The notes under the pieces were generated by a model. That model was not told the DNA's origin, did no database searches, and was given only the letters and a program-made list of their open reading frames with translations. From the NCBI GenBank assembly GCA_021325655.1, contig JAJPGT010000052.1, forward strand, positions 62,001 to 126,000: a stretch of DNA of 64,000 bases. The letters run 5' to 3'. The first letter of the stretch is position 1; each line of letters begins with the position of its first letter. Below are positions 17,301 through 25,664 of this stretch, piece by piece. This DNA is from Pseudomonadota bacterium (GTDB lineage: Bacteria; Chloroflexota; UBA6077; JAJPGT01). The position numbers were made by a program, and so were the translations under genes.

Positions 17301-19607
17301 CTAAGATGCCAGGAGCTGCCGAACCGCGGCTGGCCGCAGCGGTGTCTGGCGCACCCGCGCCCCCGTATGCGCCAGCGCGTCGGCGACGGCGTTGGCCACC
17401 GCGGCGTGCGCCGCCACTGCGCCGCCCTCGCCCAGCCCCTTTACTCCGAGCGGGTTGAGCGGGGTGGGCGTCTCCAGGTGGGTGATGTCCACGCTGGGGA
17501 CGTCCTGGCTGGTGGGGAGCAGGTAGTCGAGCAGGCTGGTGGTGAGGAGCTGCCCCTCGGCGTCATAGACCAGCTCCTCCAGCAGGGCACCGCCCAGGCC
17601 CTGGGCGATCCCGCCGACGATCTGGCCCTCGACGATCATCGGGTTGATCAGCTTGCCGGCGTCGTTGACCACGACGTACCGCTGCACCGCGACCGCGCCA
17701 GTCTCCGGGTCGACCTCCACCTCCACCACGTGGACGCCGTAGGAGTAGGGGGAATCGTGGGTCTCGAAATAGTAGCGGGCCTCCAGCCCCGGCTCCATCC
17801 CGGTGGGCCGATTGCCGCCCGGCCCGGCTGCCTGGGCGAGCTGGCCCAGCGTCAGCCGCTTGTCGGGCACGCCGCGCACCTGCGCTGTGCCATCTGCCCA
17901 CTCGACGTCGCCCGGGCTCGCCTCCAGCAGGTGGGCGGCGAGCTGCACCGCCTTGTCCCGCACCCGCTGCGCCGCGACCGCAGAGGCGGTGCCGGCCATG
18001 ACCGCGTTGCGGCTGGCGAAGGTCCCAACACCGAAGGGGATCTGGGTAGTATCGCCAAAGACGACCTTCACCCGCTCGAGCGGCACCTCCAGTTCGTCCG
18101 CGACGAGCTGCGCCAGCGTCGTCGCGCTGCCCTGGCCCTGCGGCGCCGCGCCGCTGATGACCGTGACGTTGCCGGCGCCATCGGCTCGCACGTGGGCGCT
18201 CTCGAACGGCCCCAGCCCGGTAATCTGGGTGAAGACACAGATCCCGATGCCGGGCAGGCGTCCCGACGCCCGCGCAGCCGGCTGGCTCTGGCGAAACGCG
18301 GCGTAGCCGGCGCGGTCGAGCGCGGTACGAAGTGCGCTGGGGAAGTCGCCGCTGTCGAACACGACCGGGCCTTCCACCGAGGCCACGCCCGTGTTGTAGG
18401 GCAGCGCCTCCGGTGGGAGCAGATTCTTCAGCCGCAGCTCCGCCGGATCCATGCCCAGCTCGCGTGCCGCCACGTCCAGCAGCCGCTCGCGGGCGAAGGT
18501 CGACTCGGGCTGCCCCGCGCCGCGATAGGGCGAGACGGGGCTCTTGTTGGTGAGCGCGCAGACCACCTCGGCAGTGTAGTGGTCGATCCGATACGGCCCG
18601 GGCAGCGTCGCGCCAGCTAGCGAGGGATTGATGACGCCGAGGGTGCGGACGTACGCCCCCTGGTCGCTCAGGATCCGGCCGCGCAACCCCAGGATGGTGC
18701 CGTCGGCCCGCAGCGCCAGCTCCAGGTCGAACGTCATCTCACGGGCATGGACGATGCCTTGCAGGTGCTCGCGCCGGTCCTCGATCCACTTCACCGGCCG
18801 GCCGGTGCGGATCGCCGCCAGCGGGATGACCAAGTCTTCGGGATAGAGATCGACCTTCACTCCGAAGCCGCCGCCGACCTCCGGCAGGATCACCCGCACC
18901 CGCTGCTCTTCGAGCCCGAGCAGCGCCGCGGCGAGCGCCCGGGCAGTGTGCGGCCACTGCGTGGAGGCCCAGATCGTCAGGTCTCCGCTGACCGGATCGC
19001 GCGCCGCCAGCACCCCGCGCGTCTCCAGCGGCACGCCGGTGTAGCGCTGCATCCGGAACTGCTCGCGGACGACCCGGTCGGCGGACTGGAAGGCGCTGGC
19101 CACGTCGCCCTTTTCGTGGGTCCAGCGCGCCGCGACGTTGTCCGGCGCGTCGTCGTGCAGCGGCTGCGCCCCGGGCGCCAGCGCCGCCTCGGCGTCCACC
19201 ACCGCCGGCAGCGGCTCGTACTCCACCTCCACCAGCTCCAGCGCATCTTCGGCAAGATAGCGGTTCTCGGCGACGACCACCGCCACCGGCTCACCCACGT
19301 AGCGCACCCGGTCGCGGGCGAGCGGATACTGCGGGCAGGCGCGGAGCAAGGGGTGGGGGATGAGCACCGGGATCGCTGGCGGCTCGGGCCAGGCGTCGGC
19401 CAGGCTGAAGGCATCCACCACGCCGGGCGCGGCGCGCGCCGCCGAGAGATCGATCCGCCGGATTCGGGCATGGGCGTGCGGGCTGCGCAGGATCGCCGCG
19501 TGCAGTGTGCCCGGAAGTCGGATGTCGTCCACATAGCTGGCCTGTCCACGGAGCAAGCGCGGGTCTTCCAGCCGCTTGACCCGCGCTCCCATCAGCTTGA
19601 CGCCCAT
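17301..19607 (-). CDS. Xanthine dehydrogenase family molybdopterin-binding large subunit
   Basis: Predicted 768 aa. It begins with the a/b hammerhead domain (KRLEDPRLLRGQASYVDDI) and continues with molybdopterin-binding segments (LPEVGGGFGVK, SPYRGAGQPEST, PQGQGSATTLAQ, GLGEGG). The active-site loop reads YRGAGQPE instead of the AYRCSFR of true CO dehydrogenase CoxL, so it belongs to the form-II-like hydroxylases of unknown substrate. It is the last gene of a medium-small-large operon and starts 1 nt after the small-subunit stop. Confidence 0.9.
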   Translation of the reverse strand: MGVKLMGARVKRLEDPRLLRGQASYVDDIRLPGTLHAAILRSPHAHARIRRIDLSAARAAPGVVDAFSLADAWPEPPAIPVLIPHPLLRACPQYPLARDRVRYVGEPVAVVVAENRYLAEDALELVEVEYEPLPAVVDAEAALAPGAQPLHDDAPDNVAARWTHEKGDVASAFQSADRVVREQFRMQRYTGVPLETRGVLAARDPVSGDLTIWASTQWPHTARALAAALLGLEEQRVRVILPEVGGGFGVKVDLYPEDLVIPLAAIRTGRPVKWIEDRREHLQGIVHAREMTFDLELALRADGTILGLRGRILSDQGAYVRTLGVINPSLAGATLPGPYRIDHYTAEVVCALTNKSPVSPYRGAGQPESTFARERLLDVAARELGMDPAELRLKNLLPPEALPYNTGVASVEGPVVFDSGDFPSALRTALDRAGYAAFRQSQPAARASGRLPGIGICVFTQITGLGPFESAHVRADGAGNVTVISGAAPQGQGSATTLAQLVADELEVPLERVKVVFGDTTQIPFGVGTFASRNAVMAGTASAVAAQRVRDKAVQLAAHLLEASPGDVEWADGTAQVRGVPDKRLTLGQLAQAAGPGGNRPTGMEPGLEARYYFETHDSPYSYGVHVVEVEVDPETGAVAVQRYVVVNDAGKLINPMIVEGQIVGGIAQGLGGALLEELVYDAEGQLLTTSLLDYLLPTSQDVPSVDITHLETPTPLNPLGVKGLGEGGAVAAHAAVANAVADALAHTGARVRQTPLRPAAVRQLLAS

Positions 19608-19608
19608 C

Positions 19609-20085
19609 TCAGCGCTCCCAGAGGCGGTCCGCCGTCGCCACCGCCTTGACGATGTTCTGGTACCCGGTGCAGCGGCAGAGGTTGCCGCTGAGCGCCAGGC
19701 GAATCTCCTCCTCCGAGGGGCCGTGGCGCTCCTTCAGGAATTCGTAGGTGGTGATCAGGAAGCCCGGGGTGCAGAAGCCGCACTGGAGTCCGTGCTCCTG
19801 CCAGAACGCCTGCTGAATCGGGTGCAGTTCGCCATTGGGCGCCAGCCCTTCTACGGTCATGATCTCCGCGCCATCCGCCTGGACGGCGAACAGCAGACAG
19901 GAGCGCGCCGTCTGGCCGTTGAGCAGGATAGTGCAGGCGCCACAGACGCCGTGCTCGCAGCCCAGGTGGGTGCCGGTCAGGCCGAGGTCCTCGCGCAGGA
20001 AGTCGGCCAGGAGCTTGCGCACCGGCACGGTGCGGGTGTGCTCGGTGCCGTTTACGGTCAGGGTGATCGTTCGCTGGGTGTCCAT
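19609..20085 (-). CDS. 2Fe-2S small subunit of the molybdenum hydroxylase
   Basis: Predicted 158 aa. A ferredoxin-like N-terminal cluster motif (GCEHGVCGACTILLNG) and a C-terminal four-helix cluster motif (QCGFCTPGF, GNLCRCTGYQNIV) are both complete, so two [2Fe-2S] clusters are expected. The ATG at 20085 shares a base with the upstream stop (TGATG) and has GGGGAGG 4 nt before it; the alternative GTG at 20088 is too close to it. It shuttles electrons from the molybdenum centre to the FAD subunit. Confidence 0.92.
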   Translation of the reverse strand: MDTQRTITLTVNGTEHTRTVPVRKLLADFLREDLGLTGTHLGCEHGVCGACTILLNGQTARSCLLFAVQADGAEIMTVEGLAPNGELHPIQQAFWQEHGLQCGFCTPGFLITTYEFLKERHGPSEEEIRLALSGNLCRCTGYQNIVKAVATADRLWER

Positions 20086-20975
20086 CACGCCTCCCCTTCT
20101 CGCGCGGCGCGGGCGCGCCTGGCGGCGGTCGTCAGCGCGCGCAGCGTCAGCACGTTCGCCAGGTGCTTGCGATAGTCAGCCGGAGCGTGGATATCGGAGT
20201 CCGGCTCGACCGCCGCCCCGACCTGCTCCGCCACCACCCGTAGTCGCTGCGCCTCGGGTAGCTCGCCTCTGAGGGCGCTGCTGGCAAGGGCGGCCGCGTC
20301 GAAAGGACGGCCGCCGACGCCGGTCAGGGCCAGGCCGACGCGCTCCACCCGGCCCGCGTCGTCGAGCGCCAGGATCGCGGCGACTCCAACGATGGCGAAG
20401 TCGCCGGCACGGCGGCTGAACTCCTGGAAACTGCTGCCCGTACCCGCGGGCCAGCCGGGCAGGACGACCGCGGTGAGTAGCTCATCCGGGGCCAGCGCGG
20501 TGGTAAGATAGCTCACGAAGAACTCGTCCGGAGTCAGCATCCGCTCCCCGGAGGGGCCACGGACCTGGAGCTGGCCGCCCAGCGCGGTGACGACGGCCGG
20601 TAGCTCCGCGGCCGGGTCGGCGTGGGCCAGGCTGCCGCCGATCGTCCCCCGGTTGCGGATCTGGACGTGGCCCACCTGCTGGATCGCCTCGAAGAGCAGT
20701 GGGCAGCGCTCGCGCACCAGGGCCGAGCGCTCCACGCTGCGCTGGCGGGTGAGCGCCCCGATCACCAGCCCGCCGTCCAGGGGGCGGATGTAGTCCAGCT
20801 CCGCCACGCGGTTGATGTCGATCAGGTAACGCGGCCGGGCGAGGCGGAAGTTGAGCAGCGGGACCAGGCTCTGCCCGCCGGCGAGCACCTTGGCCTCGTC
20901 GCCCAGCTCTCCCAACAGCGCGACGACCTCGTCGACGCTACGCGGATCCGCGTACTCAAACGGCGGCGGCTTCAC
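20085..20975 (-). CDS. FAD-binding medium subunit of the molybdenum hydroxylase (CoxM-like)
   Basis: Predicted 296 aa. The FAD motifs are AGGQSLVPLLNFRLA near the N-terminus and IRNRGTIGGSLAHADPAAE in the middle; the CO-dehydrogenase flavoprotein C-terminal domain follows (ADYRKHLANVLTLRAL). The GTG start at 20975 has AGGTACACG upstream. It heads the three-subunit operon. The amidohydrolase gene ends 191 nt upstream on the same strand. Confidence 0.92.
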   Translation of the reverse strand: MKPPPFEYADPRSVDEVVALLGELGDEAKVLAGGQSLVPLLNFRLARPRYLIDINRVAELDYIRPLDGGLVIGALTRQRSVERSALVRERCPLLFEAIQQVGHVQIRNRGTIGGSLAHADPAAELPAVVTALGGQLQVRGPSGERMLTPDEFFVSYLTTALAPDELLTAVVLPGWPAGTGSSFQEFSRRAGDFAIVGVAAILALDDAGRVERVGLALTGVGGRPFDAAALASSALRGELPEAQRLRVVAEQVGAAVEPDSDIHAPADYRKHLANVLTLRALTTAARRARAAREGEA

Positions 20976-21166
20976 CGTGTACCTCCCAGAGCATCGTTAG
21001 GCCGAACTCGCCCAAACGGGGACAGATCATACCGCGCGGCGGCATCGGCCGCGCGCGTGCTCGTGGTTCATGGTAGCGCCCTCGGCCGTCGAACCCAACC
21101 CCATCTCGGGCGGAGCACGCCTCGGACGGCGCCACCGTGCTGCGCGGTTCGAGGTTCGGCCGCACC

Positions 21167-22600
21167 TCAGAACGCGATGGAGCGCCAGGGGCGGCGGCGG
21201 AGCCGCGCGGTGCCGGCGCGCTCGACCAGCCCGTCGGCCGCCGCCTGCGCCGCGTGCAGCACGCGCGCCTCGTCCACCGTCGTCGCCCGGCCCTCCCGGA
21301 CGACGAGCCGGCCGTCCACGACCACCGTCTCCACCTCGCTGCCGATGGCGGAGTACACCAGCGCCGAGACGGGGTGGTGGACCGGCGCGGCGTAGGGGCT
21401 ATGCGCCAGGTCCACGATCATCAGGTCAGCCCGCTTGCCCGGCTCCAGCGAGCCAACCTCCGCCTCCAGCCCGAGCGCCCGGGCTCCGTCGATCGTCGCC
21501 AACTCCAGCACCCGCTCGGCGGTGATGATGGTCGGGTCGCGGGTAGCGACCTTGTGCAGCAGCGCGGCGAGCTTCATCGCCTGGATCATGTTGTGGGTGT
21601 TGTTGCTCGCCGGCCCATCGCTCGCCAGCCCGACCGCGATGCCGGCCATCAGCATCGCCGGGATCGGGGCGACGCCGGACGAGAGGTACATGTTGCTGGT
21701 GGGGTTGTGCGACACGCACACCTGGCGCGCCTTGAGGATGCGCAGGTCGCGCTCGTCCAGGTAGACGCAGTGGACCGCCAGCACGTCCGGGCCGAGGAAG
21801 TCGAGCTGCTCCAGCAGCTCCAGGTCCTTCACTCCGAAGCGGCGCCGGCTGTTGTCCAGCTCGAACGGCGTCTCGGCCACGTGCATGGTGAGCCCGACGC
21901 CGAGCCGGGTGGCGAGCGCCCGGATCGCCCGCAGGCTCTCTGCGGTCACCGTCCAGATCATGCAGGGCGCGAAGCGCACCCGAATGCGTCCTCCGGCCGC
22001 GCCGTCGTACTGGCGCGCCACCCGCTCGCAATCGGCCAGGATCGTGTCGAGGTCCTGCACCAGCGGCGGCGGAACGCCCTCCTCGATACCGGTGTCGCAG
22101 TAGCCGCGGGCGAAGACGCCGCGAATGCCGACCTCCTCCATGGCTCGGATCACCGCGTCGGACAGCCCGGGGCGCGGGTGGACGTACATGAAGTCGGTGA
22201 TCGTTGTCGTGCCGGAGCGGAGCGCCTCCAGGCAGCCTGCCAGCGCCGCGTGGTAGCAGTCCTCCTCGGTGAGCGCCGCTGCGCTCGGGCCGGTCATCTG
22301 CCGGAACCAGTCCACCAGCACCCGGTCGTCGCCCAGGCCCTTGAGCAACGTCTGGAACAGATGGGTGTGGGTATTGACCAGCCCGGGGAAGACAACCTTG
22401 CCAGTGGCGTCGAGGCGCTGGCGGGGCGCCACCGCGGAGCCGACCTCATCGGCCGGACCGACCGCGACGATCCGGCCGGCGTCTATCGCGACCGCGCCCG
22501 GGGCGAGCACACGCCGCGCGGGATCGACGGTGACGACAGTCCCGCCCGTGATGAACAGGTCCACGGAACGCGGCGCCGTGGCGCCCGGCATGCTGGCCAT
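21167..22600 (-). CDS. Amidohydrolase of the AtzA/TrzA (SAH/MTA deaminase-like) family
   Basis: Predicted 477 aa. The metal-binding set of the amidohydrolase superfamily is visible: HTHLFQT (HxH), TMHVAE, AVHCVYLD and ASDGPASNN (catalytic Asp). The N-terminal composite beta domain (LFITGGTVVTVDPARRVL) and GFVARGKRADL-type end (GSLEPGKRADLMIVD) are typical. GGGAGGAG lies just before the ATG at 22600. Likely reaction: hydrolytic deamination or dechlorination of a purine- or triazine-like ring. Next to a molybdenum hydroxylase, a heterocycle-degrading role is a reasonable inference. Confidence 0.88.
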   Translation of the reverse strand: MASMPGATAPRSVDLFITGGTVVTVDPARRVLAPGAVAIDAGRIVAVGPADEVGSAVAPRQRLDATGKVVFPGLVNTHTHLFQTLLKGLGDDRVLVDWFRQMTGPSAAALTEEDCYHAALAGCLEALRSGTTTITDFMYVHPRPGLSDAVIRAMEEVGIRGVFARGYCDTGIEEGVPPPLVQDLDTILADCERVARQYDGAAGGRIRVRFAPCMIWTVTAESLRAIRALATRLGVGLTMHVAETPFELDNSRRRFGVKDLELLEQLDFLGPDVLAVHCVYLDERDLRILKARQVCVSHNPTSNMYLSSGVAPIPAMLMAGIAVGLASDGPASNNTHNMIQAMKLAALLHKVATRDPTIITAERVLELATIDGARALGLEAEVGSLEPGKRADLMIVDLAHSPYAAPVHHPVSALVYSAIGSEVETVVVDGRLVVREGRATTVDEARVLHAAQAAADGLVERAGTARLRRRPWRSIAF

Positions 22601-22885
22601 CGCTCCTCCCGACTGCCCGAGCCCGGCGCCGCCGCGCTCGGCCCGCGCTCGCGTGGCGGGCACGCCGCTGGAGCCTGGTCTGGCCCCCGCCGCGCGCTGG
22701 CAGCGCCGAGGGCTCAGTATGGGGATGCCGGGCGGGCCGGTCAACCGCGCCGCCGCAGCCGCGTTGCCTGCTGGCGCGGCTCCTCCTACACTCCTGTCCG
22801 GCGCCGCTCTGGCGGGAGCATGAGCTAGCCTGCCCGGCCGCGGCGCGGCGGCTCCCTCCAGCTCTCTCCTGGCGATGAACGTGCC

Positions 22886-23449
22886 ATGAACACTCGCTCG
22901 CTGCTGCTGCTGGCTCTGCTTGGCCTGCTCGTCATCGTCCTGGTCTGGTATCTGGCCAGCCACGGCCAGCTCGGCCCTCGTGCTGGACTGCAACCGGCGA
23001 CGCCGCCGGCGGCGGCGTCGCCGACCTTCGGGCCGCGGACCAAGACGTCTGGCTGCGTGGTCGTGGGCGGTCTACCGGATCGAGCCTGCACCCCGGGCGC
23101 GATCTTCCCGGACGTGACCAGGGACCAGGTCTGCCAGCCGGGCTATGCGAAGTCCGTGCGCGACGTGCCCGCGAGCGAGAAGGCCGAGGTATACGCCGAG
23201 TACGGGATCAAGAAGCATCCCCCGGGGAGCTACGAGGTGGACCACCTGGTCAGTCTGGAGCTCGGCGGCTCGAACGACATCGCCAACCTCTGGCCGGAGG
23301 CGGCCAACCCTCGGCCGGGCTTCCACGAGAAGGACCAGGTGGAGAACTACCTGCACGAGCAGGTGTGCAGCGGAGCGATGTCGTTGCAAGAGGCGCAGCA
23401 AGCGATCGCAACGGACTGGCTCGCGGTGTACCGCCGGATACAGCGCTAG
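22886..23449 (+). CDS. Secreted or membrane-anchored HNH/His-Me-finger nuclease-like protein
   Basis: Predicted 187 aa. One N-terminal hydrophobic helix (residues 5-25) is followed by a Pro/Ala linker and a compact domain with four Cys. The motif YEVDHLVSLELGGSNDIANLWPEA has the His and Asn spacing of a beta-beta-alpha-metal HNH nuclease. The downstream KDQVENYLHEQVC helix completes it. The ribosome site is weak. It is divergent from the amidohydrolase across 285 bp, in which I see no clear motif. The role may be extracellular DNA processing or defence, but the active site is not proven. Confidence 0.7.
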   Translation: MNTRSLLLLALLGLLVIVLVWYLASHGQLGPRAGLQPATPPAAASPTFGPRTKTSGCVVVGGLPDRACTPGAIFPDVTRDQVCQPGYAKSVRDVPASEKAEVYAEYGIKKHPPGSYEVDHLVSLELGGSNDIANLWPEAANPRPGFHEKDQVENYLHEQVCSGAMSLQEAQQAIATDWLAVYRRIQR

Positions 23450-23450
23450 C

Positions 23451-23496
23451 GCCGCTGGCCCGGCGGGCGCTTCGCTCCAGCCGCCGGGCAAGCGGC
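23451..23496. terminator. Hairpin between the convergent nuclease and kai operons
   Basis: GCCCGGCGG (23458-23466) pairs with CCGCCGGGC (23481-23489), extended by GCCGC/GCGGC outer arms. It lies between two convergent stop codons and may end both transcripts. Confidence 0.5.
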
Positions 23497-23524
23497 ATTC
23501 CGGAGCCCAGGGCCGCGCCGAGCC

Positions 23525-23905
23525 TCAGGCGGGAATGCGGCCAACGTGCTGCTCGACGACGGCGATCAGATCGTCCAGGTCGAACGGCTTGCTGATGACC
23601 CCGTCCGCCCCGATCTCCGCTGCCCGCTTGGCCGCGTCGGGGGCGGCGGTAATGACGACGATCGGGGCGTGGGATACCGGCATCGCTCGGTAGGCTTCCA
23701 CGAAGCTCCACCCATCCAGCCGCGGCATGCGCATGTCGAGCAGGATCAGCCCCGGCTGCCCGCGGCCGGTCCGCTGGAGCGACTCCAGGTACCTGAGCGC
23801 CGCGGCGCCGTCGGCGACGCCCATGACCGAGAAGCCCTCCTCTTCCAGCGTGAGGACAATGCCCTCGCGGATCATGTCATCGTCTTCAACGACCAGCACC
23901 GACAC
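23525..23905 (-). CDS. Single-domain response regulator (intact receiver), kai operon
   Basis: Predicted 126 aa with only a receiver domain. The acidic pocket (VVEDDD), phospho-acceptor Asp57 (ILLDMRMPRLDG), switch Thr (VITAA) and Lys106 (ISKPFD) are all present, so it should accept phosphate, most simply from the histidine kinase just upstream. The GTG at 23905 follows GGGGG at a usable distance and overlaps the kinase end by 20 bp; a longer GTG start at 23941 is less likely. It is the last gene of the kai operon. Confidence 0.8.
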   Translation of the reverse strand: MSVLVVEDDDMIREGIVLTLEEEGFSVMGVADGAAALRYLESLQRTGRGQPGLILLDMRMPRLDGWSFVEAYRAMPVSHAPIVVITAAPDAAKRAAEIGADGVISKPFDLDDLIAVVEQHVGRIPA

Positions 23906-25664
23906 CCCAGTACCCCCGTGCAGCGAGGCGCGGCTTGGCACGCCAGGCGCGCCTCGCCGTGATCGCTGGTGGGCGGAGGACGGCCTCGACGGCCGCCGCC
24001 CACCAGCCCGCCGCCCGATGGGCAGAAACCGTACCAGACGGGTCCGGGGTCGCGCGCTTCCCTTCGACTCGTCGCTGTGAGCCTGTCTGGGGAGGCGTCG
24101 CCCGAGCCAGGGGCAGGGTCACGACGAAGCGAGTCCCCCCGTCAGCGGGGAACTCTGCCCGGATCGTTCCGCCGTGGCGCTCGACGATCTGCCGGGCGAC
24201 GTACAGCCCCAGGCCGATCCCGGCCGTAGGACTGCGCCCAGAGCGGAGGGCCTGCCGCTCGAACACGCGCGCTCGAAGCTCGGTCGGGATCCCCGCTCCA
24301 TGATCCCGCACCGCCAGCACCACGCTGTCCTCGGCGCCGGGCTCCGCCGCGGGCGCCGTCGCCACCTCGACCTCGATCGGCCCGCGCTCCCCGGCAAAGC
24401 GCAATGCGTTATCCAGCACGCTCCGCACTACCTGCCGAATCCGCTCCCGGTCCGCGAACACGAGCAGCGGGTCGGCCGGGGCATGCAGCGCGATGCGTCG
24501 AGCGGGCCAGACACCTTGCAGGGCCGCCACGACCCCGCGCACGACGTCACAGAAGTCGATGGTCGATCGCCGCAGCGTGAAGGTGCCCAGATCGAGCTGC
24601 GAGCTGTCGATGAGCTGCGCCACCAGGTGCGCCAGGGCGTCAGACTGGTGGCGGACCGCTTGGAGCACCTGGCGCATCCGATCCGGCCCGGCGTCGGGCT
24701 GTTGATCCAGCCGCCGAAGCGCCGTCTGTACCACCAGCGACAGCCGCGTCACCGGCGTTTTGAGCTCATGGGCAGCCAGGGCAAGGAACGCTTCCCGCTC
24801 CCGCAGCGCCGCCTCCGCCTCCGCCCGCGCCGCCTGCTCACGAATCAGCTCAGCCCGGGCCTCCTCGGCCCGCTTGCGGGCGGTGATGTCGCGGAGCGAG
24901 GCCAGGTATGCCGTGCCACTGTTCCACTCGATCTCGGCTACGCGCATCTCGACCACGGCGGGCGGCTCAGACGGCCGCAGGATGTCCACCTCGGCGGTCT
25001 CCCCGACCACGAGCGGGAAACCGAACGGCTGGCCGAGGAGCTCCCGGGCGGTCCGGCCGAACAAGCGCTCCGCGGCCGGGTTGACGAAGCGGATGCCACC
25101 ACTGCCGTCGACGATGACGACCCCATCGCTGCTCGCCACCAGGATTCGGCGCAGCCGGGCCTCCTGCTCCTCGGAGGCGCGGGCGCGCCGCTCCAGCTCG
25201 GCCAGCGCGTGGTTGCGCTGCACGGCGTAGCGGATGGCACGCAGTAGCGTCTCGAGCGTGAGCTGGCCCGGGTGCAGGCAGTCCTGGGCTCCTGCCTGAA
25301 GCAGCGCGAGCGCCGGCGCGTCCGCCGCACTGTGCAGCACCACCACGGCCGTGGCCGGCGCGGCGGCGCGCAGGCGGGGCACCGTGTGCAGATCGGGGAT
25401 CCCGGGCTGGGGGAGCCCGAGCAGGACCGCCGAAAACGGCTCGCGCGCGAGCCGTTCGACAGCATGGTCGAGGTGCTTCGCCGGCTCCCAGACGAGCTCC
25501 CGTGGATCGGCCTGTGCTAGAACGCGGCGGAGCGCCTCGGCATACTCCGAGCCTGGCTCAATAACAAGGGCGGTAAGCGTTTCGACTATCGGCGCCGGGT
25601 GGAATGCGGGATGCTGGCTCCCAGCGTGCAGTGACGGGCGCGGCGGGATGCCCTCAGTCGCCAT
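23886..25664 (-). CDS. Histidine kinase with pseudo-receiver, PAS, HisKA and HATPase domains, kai operon
   Basis: Predicted 592 aa, cytoplasmic. Residues about 28-150 match a receiver, but the acceptor Asp position reads LLGLPQ and the Lys position reads CLHPGQ (usually YLVKGQ), so it cannot be phosphorylated normally. A PAS domain (about 175-270, DGVVIVDGSGGIRFVNPAAERLFG), HisKA with HELKTP, and a HATPase domain (DNALRFAG, DHGAGIP, GIGLGLYVARQIV) follow. The C-terminal extension of about 60 residues is Arg/Ala-rich. It overlaps kaiC by 11 bp; the ATG at 25664 was preferred to the GTG at 25673. It is a likely output kinase for KaiC, comparable in position to SasA. Confidence 0.85.
   Translation of the reverse strand: MATEGIPPRPSLHAGSQHPAFHPAPIVETLTALVIEPGSEYAEALRRVLAQADPRELVWEPAKHLDHAVERLAREPFSAVLLGLPQPGIPDLHTVPRLRAAAPATAVVVLHSAADAPALALLQAGAQDCLHPGQLTLETLLRAIRYAVQRNHALAELERRARASEEQEARLRRILVASSDGVVIVDGSGGIRFVNPAAERLFGRTARELLGQPFGFPLVVGETAEVDILRPSEPPAVVEMRVAEIEWNSGTAYLASLRDITARKRAEEARAELIREQAARAEAEAALREREAFLALAAHELKTPVTRLSLVVQTALRRLDQQPDAGPDRMRQVLQAVRHQSDALAHLVAQLIDSSQLDLGTFTLRRSTIDFCDVVRGVVAALQGVWPARRIALHAPADPLLVFADRERIRQVVRSVLDNALRFAGERGPIEVEVATAPAAEPGAEDSVVLAVRDHGAGIPTELRARVFERQALRSGRSPTAGIGLGLYVARQIVERHGGTIRAEFPADGGTRFVVTLPLARATPPQTGSQRRVEGKRATPDPSGTVSAHRAAGWWAAAVEAVLRPPAITARRAWRAKPRLAARGYWGVGAGR

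Noticed and set aside
17301..19607. Calling the molybdoenzyme a CO dehydrogenase
   Set aside because: The CoxL form I active-site motif AYRCSFR is absent; the loop reads YRGAGQPE.
21137..22828. Forward ORF of 563 codons opposite the amidohydrolase
   Set aside because: No family motif; the reverse strand has complete amidohydrolase metal motifs.
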